A stretch of DNA of 64,000 nt from Wuchereria bancrofti (taxonomy: Eukaryota > Nematoda > Chromadorea > Rhabditida > Onchocercidae). A model generated the notes under the pieces. That model was not told the DNA's origin. It saw only the letters and a list, made by a program, of their open reading frames with translations, and searched no databases. The position numbers and the translations under genes are program-made. The DNA lies in contig SSBO01000010.1 in the NCBI GenBank assembly GCA_005281725.1, positions 738,461-802,460 on the forward strand. Reading direction: 5' to 3'. The first letter of the stretch is position 1. Every line of letters begins with the position of its first letter. Shown in pieces: positions 1 to 12,330 of this stretch.

Positions 1-2001
1 CGAATTTACCATCATGATGTTCGTGTTCGGAATTTCCAAATTGGGTTTGTTTGACTTTTTTCTTGGAAGAATGCTTTCGTGCATTTGTTGAGTCTCACTT
101 TCGTTGCAGTTACTTGTTAAAGAATGGCTGTACACACTTGTTATATGATAATATTTGCTAGTGGTGAGAACTATGTATGGAATATAGAAATTACTGACAA
201 CAACTAGTAAGTAGCAAGCAATAGAAATTTTAAGTTTACTCAACTTCACACATGATGAAATGAGAGCAAATAATGTTTACAAATTATGGGATTTCTTGTT
301 TTCGCGATCAAATGATGAGTAAGTAAAAGGTTTGACAACGTGACGTATTACTGCCATATCTTGTGATAAGTATCTAAATGATTTGTACTTATTACCTGAT
401 TTGTACAGAAATCAGTGCATTATGATAAGTCGTTTAACGTAAAAGATAAATTAGACGATACAAGATAGTGCGAATACTCGCGTAGTTATCCTGCGTCTAT
501 GTGTATTTTTACATGTGCAAATCAAAATTTGATATGTCGCAGTAATGGGCAAACGTACGTTGGCTGATTACGAAGTTTTCAACCTGATGATCGCTATATT
601 TATATATAAAAAGGACCCTATAGGATTACTGCTTAATGGAATGCTTAGTTCAAGAGAACTGTTCGCAATCGTAGTTGTTGTTTAATCATGTTGATATTGA
701 GTATTTAACAGATATTTAACACAGACTTTCAATAATCTTTAACAAATTTCTTTGTTCCAATATTAGCAGCTTTGTTTAACTTAAAGTTACGTTACAGGAC
801 ATTTCCGGGACATGGACAAGAAGTTTGTGGTCTTGTGTGGAGTAACGATGGTCACTATCTTGCTAGTGGCGGAGGTGACAATCTGGTTAAAATTTGGGAA
901 CCTTCAATGTTGACAACTGAAGATCCGGTGCGATTTCCAGTTGTTTAAAATTTTACAATACGCTTCATTTGATAACTTGTCAAGTTTATAACAGGTTATC
1001 ATCTTCGAAAACAGATCCATTAACTATTTTTTTAATGTATGGCACTGAGAGCTGGTTGAAAAAGTTAGCATGCATATCAAATATAAGTGCATTGGTAGTA
1101 ATCACTTTGTAATGACATTTATAATACGCTAAATACAGGTAATTCATTCTTGCATGTGATAAACGCCTTAACAAGATTGTTTCTAATATTCAGAAAGTTA
1201 GCAGTCTTATCATTGGAGTCGGTTTTACTAGCGTTTTTTCAGGATTCACTGTATAGCTTCAGCGATCATCTCGCATCGGTGAAAGCGATTGCATTCAATC
1301 CTCATCAAGCGCATTCGTTAGCAACTGGTGGTGGTACCGTTGATCGAACGATAAAATTCTGGAATCTTGCCAGTGGGACATTATGTCACAGTCAGGATAC
1401 TGATAGTCAGGTGCATATGATATTTGAATATGTGAGTCGCATATAATATCCATGAATTTTGTGCATGTCGGATTTGTGTGTATATTCAGGTTAATGCACT
1501 AGCATTTACATCGAACTATAAGGAATTAATTAGTGGTCATGGTTATCCTGGTAACGATTTAAAAATATGGAAGTATCCGTCGATGAATTGTCTTAAGGTA
1601 TTGTTTATTAATAGTTGTGCACATCCAATAACTGATTTTTATTTGTTGTATATCAGTGGTGAAGAGACTAATGTCATTTCATGTGATGAAATACTATGTC
1701 ATAAATTGAAGTTAGGATAGGTATAGAACTGTAACATGATAAAATCGAAAAGATGTATTGCACGTGATCTGTCGTACTGCCATACAGCAAGTTTCGATTT
1801 TTTTTATCTTTCAGTATTTTTCAGGTACTAACTGGCCATACTGAACGCATTTTGGGCTTGACAATCTCCCCATGTGGGCAGTATGTTATGAGTGCATCTA
1901 GTGACGAAAGTCTTCGTCTTTGGTGGTGCTTCAAAGTTGATAAAAGCACTAAACTAAAATCAGCAACAAAAAGTTCCCGTTTGGTACAGTCTGTCCGTTA
2001 A
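1..2001 (+). CDS. fzy-1: CDC20/Fizzy-type APC/C activator, WD40 protein (3' part)
   Basis: Exons read as (<1)-44, 798-927, 1243-1410, 1490-1597 and 1825-2001, all joining in frame with GT-AG introns. The 44-nt first piece reads IYHHDVRVRNFQIG, which continues into TFPGHGQEVCGLVWSNDGHY, a spacing typical of CDC20 propeller blades. Later blades show LATGGGTVDRTIKFWN, KELISGHGYPGNDLKIWKYP and LTGHTERILGLTISPCG, ending LRLWWCFKVD. The LW-x-CF end and the GGGTxDR blade are CDC20-like rather than Cdh1-like. Known role of the family: CDC20 recruits destruction-box substrates to the anaphase-promoting complex and is the target of the spindle checkpoint, so it acts in mitosis. The N-terminal part (C-box, KEN and the early blades) lies upstream of the window. 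The protein ends QSVR, so the usual C-terminal Ile-Arg tail is Val-Arg here. Identity of the family is secure; the symbol is inferred by homology. Confidence 0.88.
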
Positions 2002-4904
2002 GATATTTATGAACTATTTTCTGAGACGATTTTCTGGAACGATCCTTTTTTTCATTATTATGTTTGGTGTCTTCTTTTCTAATTATTGTGACCTCATAGA
2101 CAAGACTTCGAGCCATTTCAATCCACTAGATTTTGTAATTTGTGTGAATATAGTGGATGAAGTGCTGGAAAATTAATTCTGGTTGAATCGAATATCGTGA
2201 TCTTTCGCGACTTGTGAATTCCGAAATCTAGTTTTCTGTCTAGACTCGGTTTCTTTTTTTTTTCGACCATATAAGAAAAGAAAGAAATTGTTAGAAGAGA
2301 TAGATATTCAGTTAATTTGTAATCTATTTATATGACCAGCTGAAGTAAGTTTCAGTAAGGAGACATATTATCGAGAAAGGTGAAGGTATAATCAACTTAA
2401 GTGATAGTATGAATTGAAATAATAGCTGGAAAATGGTGTGACATTCAGAGAAAGGTTAATTAGTTTCACCTTACTATTTGTTTATCTGTGTTTAGTTCAC
2501 TTTTGTTTCGTTTCGTTTCGTTATAGTTTTTCTAGTTTTTCATATTAACTGTGAAATATTGGCTATGTTGTAGCTTTAACTTTATATTATCGTAGTAGTA
2601 CATTTCTGTGTTTACTCTTTATTAATATCTAAGCATGATATGAATTTTTTTTTTTCTGGAAAGCTGATTTTATCCTTTGATCTGTTCGCTCCATTGAATT
2701 ACAGCATTTAAATTGGGTGGAATTATGGATACTTCTTTTTTTTTCGATGTACATCTGATGATACTAATCAAGTGCAAACAACGATTTCTTTAGGTTCTCA
2801 AAAATATGAAAATTTCGAAAAATTCCAAATTTTTAAACCGTATGAAAAGGATCAAATGTACAGATGGATTATTGTTAGAAATAGCTATTAATTATTTCGT
2901 TCAGTTTCATGTTTTCGTCTTTGTCTTTCATCAGAGAATTAGGGTTGTATCGATTGGTTTGGATAAACCAGAACGATCTTATTATTTGCTCAACTATTTG
3001 TTGTTGATACTGTATTTCGATAATATAGTGCTTCTACTAAAAATGATCTGTCATATCAATCACTAAATTTAATATCATTTTTTGGCTTGTATCTCATCTA
3101 GCCAGAGATATCTTCTCTTGTATTTTGAAGTTGAACTTTTGTTCAATACTCTACTATTCACTTACTAGTATCTGTCACTGTTCTTGTGATTATTACTTGT
3201 ATGCTGCACTGTACTGCCTTGTTTTCTATTATATGTGTGCTATTTTAATATGTACATTTCAATGCATGCTACTTGCATTTTATCGTCTCTGTATTTGTTA
3301 CTACTAGTATATCGGTCAGATGCATAAGATTGTTGACACCTAGTAGAAAGCTGAATATTCAATTCATTTTGTTAGATGCTTGGATTTCATAAATTGTGTA
3401 TTGCTAATTGGAATTTTATTAGTATATTCTCTGTATCTTATTTTATTGCCCACAAATTACCTGAATAAAGCTGATCTCTTTTTATTCTTTGTTTCCTCAT
3501 TTAATATATATATAAACATATCTACATTTCAAAAACCTTCATTACTTTCCGTTCTGTTGCTTTTTTTTCTTAAAACTTTTTTTGCTCACACAATTCGTTA
3601 TAAGTTTTAAGATTTCTCTTTTTTTATCCATCTGTTTTGGTATTAAATTGACCGATAATCTTGGCTAATTCAATTCAAGAATAGCAGTAATTTTACTGAT
3701 GGATGAATGGGAATGACAACTCATTCTATTTCTATTCAAAAATGCACCTCAAATTTGATAGAATCCTACGTACATAAACTATAGAAATAGTACACTGAAA
3801 AGTACTTTGGATTGATCGGTTGCAAATCAATAAATTTTCATCATCGTCTAGAATGCAGGCATTGTGACTTATGGAGAGAATGACCCGTAGCTAAAGAAAG
3901 AAGTCGATATGATGTAGAAATGTAGACTTGAAGTTTTGACCTTTTATGAGTTACTGGAATCACTTTAATTGGTTGGATTTAATTCAGATTTTACTGAAAG
4001 TTGGAGAATGCATGGGGAAAATTGATGTGTGATTTATTCTTGGATTATTCTTTAATAAGGTAGGACTAAATTTTGAGGGGATTGGACAAGAATTAAAAGA
4101 GATTAATATAGCAATGATAAAAGTATCTGATCAGATATGATATGATTAGAATGGAATCGTTTTATTTCTGAACAATAGGAATATGTGATAGTGATAATAG
4201 ATAATGATCGTATATTATGTAATACTTAAGGTTAACTAATTTATTTGCCAAGAAATCTCGTGTATTGTTGAATTGTGCCAATTCGATGACCATTGTGTGT
4301 TTTTGTCCTAGACAGGTAGCGTGGAAATTAGTCTTATTTGACGGAAGTGTCACTGTTGTGATTATCTGATTTTGTTGAGTAGTCTTCCGATAATCTTTCA
4401 AGTTCATTGCCTATAGTAATAGTAATTTTTTGGAATGATTTTGAAGAAATTAAATTAAAACCGTTTTTTTATTTCTTTTTGAGAAAATTTCCAATTAAAA
4501 GTAACGGTATACATTTCATACAGTACAATTGATCCATTTTTCTAACAGTGTGAATTTGTTGTACTTGTTGAATTGTTCTAATTGATCTTTTTGATTTATC
4601 CTCTTCATAGCAATACATAAATTCCACATAAGGTAGTACCACAAGTTGAAAAGGTACCACAGATTAGTGAAACTATATGTGTAGTAAAACTTTATCAGTA
4701 GTATAAGTAAATACGTAGAGGTATAACTCTACGTAGTCCTAAAGGTTATTTACATATGGCGAAAGATTTGTTGGCAGTAAAGACTTTGATACAAGTAAGT
4801 AGTTAGTATATATGGGTGTAATTTTACGTAACCCTTCTAATGTTACTCAATGACTTCGATAGTTTGGTTGATTTGATTGATTGGTGTTTATTTAGTAAGC
4901 ATCT

Positions 4905-5300
4905 GGGAGAGGAAAAACGAGGAGAAGGGGGGAAGCGCAAATGGAGGAGGCGGATGGGAAGGGGGAAGGAAGGAAGGATAGTAAGTCGGTCAGTAGATAA
5001 GCAGGATGAAATGAATGAGTGTATTGTAGATGACCTGGCATAGTATGGTGTATTAGGAGAGCAGAGAGGGGAGCAGACGGCGTAAAAGTGGTCAAAGAAG
5101 GCGCGCTTGTACCGTCGTTCAGCAACGTTAAGAAGGGGAGGGGTAGTGATAGTGGCGGTGATAACGGAGTGATAGCAAGTGTCCCACTCATTCCAGGTCT
5201 TCCGAGTAGCTGTTAGACGACGAGAGACCTGAAATGCCCCTAATACTGCTCGGGCTGCTGCCGCCGTCGCCGCCGCCGCTGCTGCTACTGCTGTGGTAAC
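4905..5300. other. GC-rich, purine-rich island
   Basis: From 4905 to about 4980 the plus strand is a purine run (GGGAGAGG, GGAGGAGG, GGAAGGAAGG types). From about 5240 to 5296 it is a run of GCC/CTG/CCG triplets. This stands out sharply from the roughly 70% AT surroundings. It may be a promoter or CpG-like regulatory island for the BED gene downstream, or a coding relic. The plus strand has a 21-codon open frame from ATG 5234 to TAA 5297-5299, almost all Leu and Pro; the minus strand reads mostly Ala. Confidence 0.5.
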
Positions 5301-5385
5301 AGTGTATGCATGGGTGGGTGGATGTATCTGTGCGGAATGTGTATAATATAAAACCAGTAGCGCGGAGGTTAGTGGTGACGTTGTA

Positions 5386-5402
5386 TGTGTGTGTGTGTGT
5401 GT
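5386..5402. repeat. (GT)n microsatellite
   Basis: An uninterrupted TG dinucleotide run at the end of the GC-rich island. Confidence 0.85.
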
Positions 5403-5799
5403 ATGTCAGAGTGATAGGTGTGCGTGCCTGTTTAACCTGTTACTTGATAGGGACGAGGGATCGGACTGGATGAGATTCAGTTCAACAGACCTACAGGGCT
5501 GCTTATTGTCCACTCATTCTCTGTCACAACTGAATCAGCTAGTAACGGTCATTTAGAGAATGGAACTTTATCAAGAATTTAGGAGACGGAAATTGAAATA
5601 AACAAATGCAGCAAGTATAACAGTTAGTACATACACAGTGTTCACGCTTGCACGTGCTCACGCACACATACACACAGACAGACGCACGCATACATGTAGA
5701 CTAGTCGTTCTGAGCGGTAGGAGAATATATTATTGGGATGGAGGGAGGCGTTGTTGGGACGCATCCTGTCCACTTCACTCATTTAGACGATCGTCGTTA

Positions 5800-5886
5800 T
5801 GTGTGCGTGTGGTGTGTTATGTGATTGTGTTGTATGTATGTATGTGTACGTGTGTGTATGTGTACGTGTATGTTTGTGTGTGTCTG
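5800..5886. repeat. Imperfect (GT)n / TGTATG tract
   Basis: GT-rich sequence with interspersed TATG and TACG units. The matching CA-rich stretch at about 5645-5695 could pair with it. It looks like expanded simple sequence rather than coding DNA. Confidence 0.75.
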
Positions 5887-6711
5887 TTAAGCCACCTTTG
5901 TCACTTAAACATTTCTTCATCATAGAGTTTTTTTTTTGTCCGCTGATTTCATTCTGAATTAATGATTTAGTTGATCTGTACTGACTACTTTTAGCATTGC
6001 TAGTCTTTTAAGCTTTTATTGAGAAAAAAGCGAGAAATTAACATTACTTAATGTTGGTCTTATTTTGAATTTTTATTTTTGTCATCTTTAACTTTTTTTT
6101 TACGCTTATTAATATACATATATATGCCAGGATAACAAATTTTTTGACTTTTCATTTGTTCATTTCTGTGTAAGTCTGAATGTTTCATTCTAATCATTTT
6201 TCATTTGCTATTTGTTTTTAGAATTTGAAGTTCGAAAATAAAACAGAAGTGGAAAACTTCAGCGAGCGGTAGTTTGAAACGGTACATTTAAAATTGTTAA
6301 ATGTTTTAGACCAGTATTGAGTCTGCTGACACTGGTAGTTTTCATAATCACATTTCCTTCTCCTTCTTTATTCTTTTTTCACGATGTCAGATGCCAAGTT
6401 TTCTCATTAAATTGTCTCATTCGCTGTTTTTTTCACTTTGATATTCACTATTTCTGATTTCTTTGGCCACTTCCGTCAATTTTTCTGGTCAATGAGAGCG
6501 AGACAAATTAATTTCGCGTTTTTTTTCATTTTAGGAAGGGATACAGTTGTTTAGAGAAAATGGTAGAGAGATTTAATTGCGAATTTTGGAATTTTATGCT
6601 GAAATAGTTCTCCAAGTTAAAAAATGATCTCGAAGTATTAGCTAGTTTAGAATTTGCAGACAGGTGACTCAGACCGCTACAGGTGTTCAACATTCGACGG
6701 GAAGAACAACA

Positions 6712-9700
6712 ATGTCCACGTCCTCGGTGATATCTGGTAACAGTACGAAATCAACCGGATGTAACTCAATTGTTATTGCTCCACCCATTGTACCGTCACA
6801 GTACAATGCAAAAAATGCTGGTAGAAAGAAGACGAATCCGGTTTGTTTCTTTAAAAGGAAACAATTTCCGGGATATGGTTCAAGTATAAGTATTCTAGTC
6901 GTGAATCGTTTGAATTTTTTCAGTCAAAAAATTCTTTATACGTTTTTGCAGTTCATCGAGGGTGTACCAAAATTGTTTGGCTATTTCGACCATTATTCCA
7001 GTAGCTGATTAACATTCCCCATCATTTTGATGGTTTATTGAAAACCTTTGGCAGTATTCATTTTCCTGCTTCAACAATAACTGTTGCCATTGTGGAGGTA
7101 CTCAAGTATGAAAAGCCATTATTCTCTTTTTTTAATTGAGGTGTGGAATTTTTTCGTCGATCTGAAAACGAAAGGGTTGAGCGGTGTACGATGCCGTTAT
7201 TGCGAGTGGATAACAAATGACCGCAGTCCAACAACATTGAAATTTCATTTGAAGCGTAAGCATGACACAGGCCTTGGCGGCATTTGGAACATTGTGGAAG
7301 AACGAATTGGTATTAATCAACCTCAGGGCCGTAGTCGTTTCGTTGTTAATAATAGAAATGTATGTACCGTTCTAAAAGAAATTTGAGGCTTTTCTGATAC
7401 ATTCTCGTATTTTTATGTAGTTTTTGCAAATTCTGCTTCAAGTCTTTTATTTAGGTTGGAATGGTACTTCATTTATTACTTTTCAGGGTGAAACAGCTGC
7501 TTTCGTCATTCCTGTGGACACTGAAATGAGACCAGAACCGGACAGAGAACAACACTGTTACCCTGGTAAGTGCTCATTTGTTTTGCCGTTCTAAATTACA
7601 GCATTGTGTAACATGATATTTCAAGTTTTGGATTCAATGAGGTTTTCAGTTTCTCATTCATGATCTTTTAGAATGTTATGGACACATTTTTGCGTCTTTC
7701 TTCCTGTTGATTTTGTCATTTATTTCTCACAATAATTGCGTGCATATGTCTGCCGCTAATGACTTCCGGAGTGTTACTTTCACGAAATACATTAATGTAT
7801 TTAATAAGCCAGTCGTAATCATTAAGGACTGTAAATATTTGGTTCCAGAGTTATGAAAAAAAAAAATTGTTAGCTTGCGATGGACTTCCTCCCACAAATC
7901 GGATTTGATGAACAGATATACTTGAAATGAATTTAATTCTTAATTTAATTTGGGGTACAGTTCTTTAAAATCATTTCCTTTTTGCTTGAAAGTTTTTAAC
8001 TTTCAAAATTTAAACTGATGGATTTAAAAGGTTCTCCGACCACTTATACTATATCTTGTATACACTTGTACAAGTGAGACTTGTACACATTCTGGCTAGT
8101 ATTGTACTTTGATTCACTAATTGAAGTGGTGACAGCGCCTGGTTTTTCTGTTGCGCGTCACTGCTAGCAGTAAATTTGTGCTGTGAAGAGACATTAACTT
8201 CGATTTGGAAGAAGAGATTAATTTTGACATGTAACAATTTTTTGTTAGGGATTTTACGGTATTTACAGGGAGGCAATTTTGAATAAATCAGCTCATTGAT
8301 TTGCTTGGGATCTTTATTTTTATTCAATAAATAGGCTTCGTAACTAAGGGATGAGTTTTATTGCAAAGGGAAAATTGTTAGTCATTCAGCATTCCACATT
8401 TGATATCTTTGGCACGAAACAACGTTGTTAATCTTGATAACTTGTTAATGCCCAGCTGGACTGATTTTAATACAAACTTTTGAAATTATCTGAAAAGAGG
8501 GAAAGAAGCAAGAAGGTAGTAGTTGATTACTATACTGGTTGGCTGATGGAGTGTAAGTGCAGCTGACACTGTTACCGGTTGGAGGATAGTAGATGACGAA
8601 GGTGATGGGAGTATATTTGGTATGCGGATGACGATGAGGTTGTTTGGTGGCAAAGGGAGATGGAAAGAGGAGAGACAAAAGATGGAGACCGGACTGGCCG
8701 CCCTTACATACACACACTGAACATTGCTTTACTGTTCTCTTCTCTTTCACTTCCCCTTATTCCCCTTATCCCCTTATTCCCCCTCCCCTCCCCACTTCCC
8801 TTCCCTCCCATATTACTCATCGAAAATATGTCTCTGCACTACAACAACTTCGTCCTGTTTCTTTAGCTCTTTCTTTCAGGACTTGAAATCCTCTACGGGG
8901 GTTCGCTACTTTGTGGTCCTACATTTTTCTCACTTTGAACCTGCTGTCTATGTTAGCAATACTGTACTGATCTCGATGACTTGTTTACTTTTTTGCATTT
9001 GATTAGGTATGCTCATTTTGTTGAACTTTTGCAGCAGTGACCTTTCTCCGAAATTCCCTCTGAACGCATATATTACCCGTATCTGTGGCTATGAATAATA
9101 ACAGCTGTGTATTCTCTGCTTCTGGAATTGATAACAGAAACTCGAAATGTTGTGAAAATATTGCACTGCAGAAAGAAATTCACAAAGGAATTAGTCTTGA
9201 CGATAACAGGTGGATTGAAGATGATGGTGTCCTTCCGAGACTGGATGAAAATTGCTTTCGCAAACAGCAAAAATATGTCGAGGATTGTGCTTCTGTGCAG
9301 GAAATTTCTTCATGTTCTAACAAAACTGATTGTGAGAGTAGTGAATTAAGTGCTTCGGAGAAGTATGCCGGTACCGAATATAGAACTAATAACACTGATG
9401 GAATAAATGCGGTATCAAAAGTTGAATATTCCAAAAAAGATCTACAGGAATGGTCTAGAATTCGGAATTCACTGTGGATTAGTGGACAGGGAAGTGTTCG
9501 TCGAGGTGATGTTATATTGAGACGGGAATGGTTTAAAGTGGGGTGTTTTGATAATGAAAAAGAAATGTTTCGAGAGCAACTGAAGGGTCGTGTTTCTAGA
9601 TGGAAAGTAAGGAAAGTAAGCACAGGTTCGAAGATTTTCTATCGATGCAATAAATTTAAGCATTTTGGATGTGGTTACCGAATGTATGCAGAAATTCGCG

Positions 9701-11857
9701 GTCGAAGTCGTATTGGTCTTTACGAGAGTGGTCTTCATGACCATTCATCTCGCAAATTCAAGTGCTTGAGTAAATTTTTTTTTCTGAGGTTTTATTTTTT
9801 GCCATATCTAATATAGAGCTGGAGTTGCAGCCAGAATGTTGCATGAACCACTGGAAAAGGGCCTATGTCGTCGTTACTGAACCATCTTGTTTAATTCAAC
9901 CGTTTGGTATAGTCGGTGGTTTTTTAATTTTGATAGTTTGAATGTCATTGGTATATATGATGAATTCTTTAATTAGGTGCGGGGTGGTGGTAGCTAGTTA
10001 TCTTTATCTAGGGTTTTGAAGTACGTTTTATTATTGAAAATGTTGGATCGATGTTTTATGGGGTAACCAATTGAGGTTGGTACATATTTCGGACATATAT
10101 ACTTAAGATTATGTTTTCTTTCAGAATTTAGGTTGATTTCTTATGATCAGTTTGAGATTGTTAAAGTTCACAGGGAATACTTTGTTTAATTTATGGTTTG
10201 ATTTCTATAAGTTGCTTATTTGCGATACCATGGAACTGTGAATGTTATTTAAAATGTCTTTTCTAACATTGTGACTTCCCCTGTGTTTTGTTTATAGTTG
10301 CTTCAAAAAGTTAGCTTGAGATATTGTCCTCCTTGGAAATATTGAATTATTGATGCCGAGATTTCACATTTTTACGAAATCTTTACCGTCAATTAATTAT
10401 CATCGAATAAGGGATTCAAAAAGAATGAAATTTGGGTGATTGATTGAATGAGCATAAGGATACATTTTCAGAAGCAGGTGCTCGTGTTGTTGTGGATACG
10501 AAACCTAGTTCGTCACAACAGGCATTATTAGATCAATTCATACAAAATGCCACAAAAAATGCGAAATTAAATGGTACGCTTTCTGGAATAACTGCATCGG
10601 CATCTTCTTACGCACGACTAGCACTACCACAGTCTTCCAATAATATCAGTTGTGGACAGGATAATATTTTCGATCCGGTTTCTTTTTTTTTGTCTTCCGA
10701 GTAATATCACTCTTTTCATAGTGATTGTAACGTGTATTAAGAGGATTGTAATAGGGTCGAGTTTTCATTGGATGGTAGTTTATGTGAAGTCGGCATAACA
10801 ATTATGTTCAGAATATTACAAGACCCTCATCATTTCGAAATTTTATATCTTTTCTCTCATACAGTTTTGTCACATTATCCTTTTAGAAAGGGTTGGTTGA
10901 CGATAATCTAATACCGGAAAGATCTGTGAAGATTTTCTCTCCTAAGGTGGATTGTGATGACGTTAGTTTTCACATTTCTTTTCGAAAACCTTCACCATCG
11001 TTAAATTTTCATGATGCAAGCGGTGGACCGGAATTTGAACCATTTCTCAGTATTTGTGAGAATCTGGCTTTCCCCAAGAAGAATTTCGCACTTCCAATAA
11101 CCACTTTGTTGAGAGGTTTATTACGTGAAGTGAATATAAATTCGGATAATTTATATGAGGCATATGTTTTGTTCTGGATGGCATGGCATAAGACCTATAC
11201 GTAATTTCATGATGGATTTCAAGAGTCATTTGAATGAAATATTTCATCCATTTAAGGGTGACGATACGGGTGAAAGTAATGAACCGTTGTATGTGCTGAG
11301 TGACGGGAGCAATTTGTCTGAGTTGTTGCGTGTTGCAAACGATATGGATTTGGCCTTTACCTACAATTCTAGGCGGTAATTCTTTCTTTTGCTTGTTCAC
11401 TTAGACTGGTATATTCTATTAGTTAATTATGAGTTATTTTCATTAATGAAGTTCAAGATCATTGGGGAGCGTGGAATTTTAATCTCTGTCAAACTTTTTA
11501 GTACTGGGGAATTTTGCTTTGAATCGAATGCGCAAGATATGAGGGGTCGTTTGGTTGTGTTTGCAGATCTTGGAACCAAAGTTGCTGTACGCGAACGTTT
11601 TAATGGCAGTGATCTGAGGTAAAGATTATTGATTTGGTGTAGTAGTGAGTTTGCGTGATAATGTGAAGTGATTTTGTTCTTGTTTTATGCTTTTTTACAG
11701 TGATCTTTTCTAGGTTGTAGTAAAGTTCCAACACTCCTCTCTTTGTATTATATTAATTTTGTATAATTTCAGCTACGAGGAATGGAGCAAGGCCGACTGG
11801 AAACAGTTCCTGTGGGCAGTACGCGGGAAATGTATGAATGTTCTTAGGGGACTTTGA
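6712..11857 (+). CDS. BED zinc-finger protein, long isoform
   Basis: Proposed exons: 6712-6840, 7141-7359, 7487-7565, 10472-10677, 10887-11129, 11224-11375, 11452-11618, 11773-11857. The start at ATG 6712 is a choice; the frame is open to an acceptor at 6658-6659, so an upstream exon is possible. Exons 1-2 join as RKKTNP|VWNFFVDL and form a BED finger: VWNFF, then CRYC, then HLKRKH (C-x2-C ... H-x4-H). BED fingers bind DNA and occur in chromatin-boundary factors, transposase-derived proteins and the nematode DPY-20/BED family. The middle is Ser/Gln/Asn-rich. The C-terminal part (GRLVVFADLGTKVAVRERF, then EEWSKADWKQFLWAVRGKC) is not a domain I recognise. Acceptors at 7139-7140 and 11450-11451 lack a pyrimidine tract. 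The junction from 11375 to 11452 does not keep frame in my model, so an exon may be missing or misplaced. Likely nuclear; function unassigned. Confidence 0.6.
8724..8815 (+). repeat. Pyrimidine-rich tract with short TTATCCCC-like tandem units
   Basis: C+T-rich sequence with repeated CCCCTTATT/CCCCTTATC units at about 8752-8785. It lies in the intron between BED exon 3 and the shared exon, 300 nt upstream of the alternative first exon. It may be part of that internal promoter, or plain simple sequence. Confidence 0.5.
9027..9034 (+). promoter_or_regulatory. Candidate trans-splice acceptor for the FLYWCH-type exon
   Basis: TTTTGCAG just upstream of ATG 9091. Reading cis-spliced into the downstream frame is blocked by an in-frame TGA at 9061-9063, so it fits a leader-sequence acceptor that defines an internal transcript start. 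Confidence 0.45.
9091..9769 (+). CDS. Alternative first exon with FLYWCH/MULE-type zinc finger
   Basis: One long open exon starting at ATG 9091 and ending at an A|GTAAAT donor (9769) in phase 1. That is the phase needed to join exon 10472-10677 (AA-GCA-GGT), which is also used by the BED isoform. A TTTTGCAG acceptor at 9027-9034 lies 56 nt upstream of the ATG; an in-frame TGA follows it, so it fits a spliced-leader acceptor better than an internal intron. The first ~130 residues are acidic and Ser/Cys-rich. The last ~75 carry WKVRKVSTGSK, FYRCNKFKHFGCGYRM and LHDHSS, i.e. C-x7-C ... H-x-H, as in the WRKY-GCM1/FLYWCH/MULE zinc-finger superfamily of DNA binders. It could also be a separate nested gene. 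The donor and phase match make the shared-3'-end reading more likely. Confidence 0.55.
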
Positions 11858-12330
11858 ATGCGGTGTAAATTACTTGGAATGAATGGCCTTACTAACTGAT
11901 GTTTATGTGTTTTTTATCTCTTTGTTTTTGTCACATATCACTTGAATGCCGTATCCAAGAATGCTGCAGGGAAAATATTCCACCGTGCAGAATTGTACCT
12001 TCGGTACTTTTTCTGAGATATTCAGGCAGTTTACTATTAACCAAGGTAATTGTTTTATTCAGGAAAGCATGTCAAACTTATGCAATAGTTTTGTTTCTTC
12101 AACTATCTCGTGTTATTCATTCTTTTGTTTGTTTTTTTTTTTCTTTTTTCAAAGTTTTTGAGTTATTCGTTGGAAAAATAAATCCTTGGATATCCGATGT
12201 TTTGTCAAATTTACCGAGCAAATAAACACATACATTTGTTTCCGAAAGTTACCCTAATATTTCCTTTTTACCCTACTTTCTCTAGTTAACATCGGTTAAG
12301 CTAAAAGAGAGTTCTGTTTATTCAAGAGTG

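Larger units (their letters stand above)
2002..6659. other. Non-coding stretch between CDC20 and the BED gene
   Basis: No reading frame here has both coding-like composition and splice signals that connect. The first 2.9 kb is AT-rich. Between about 4900 and 5900 base composition changes to GC-rich, purine-rich and (GT)n-rich sequence, described separately. After 5930 it returns to AT-rich DNA with T-runs. It probably contains the promoter and non-coding 5' exons of the gene that follows, but no start site can be read. Confidence 0.6.

Noticed and set aside
4892..5191. Minus-strand open frame, Leu/Pro/Ser-rich
   Set aside because: It reads the reverse of the purine-rich island; no homology or splice support.
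8644..9002. Several overlapping open frames on both strands
   Set aside because: Caused by the pyrimidine-rich tract; composition is Pro/Ser/Leu/Phe only, with no splice context.
11155..11209. One-base frameshift making the BED gene a pseudogene
   Set aside because: A 94-nt intron at 11130-11223 keeps frame there, so a disabling mutation is not required; the later junction remains open.
11943..12050. Possible upstream LIM-gene exon ending at AACCAAG|GTAATT
   Set aside because: A phase-0 join to 12286 is possible, but the sequence is not protein-like in that frame and ATG 12331 gives a complete product.
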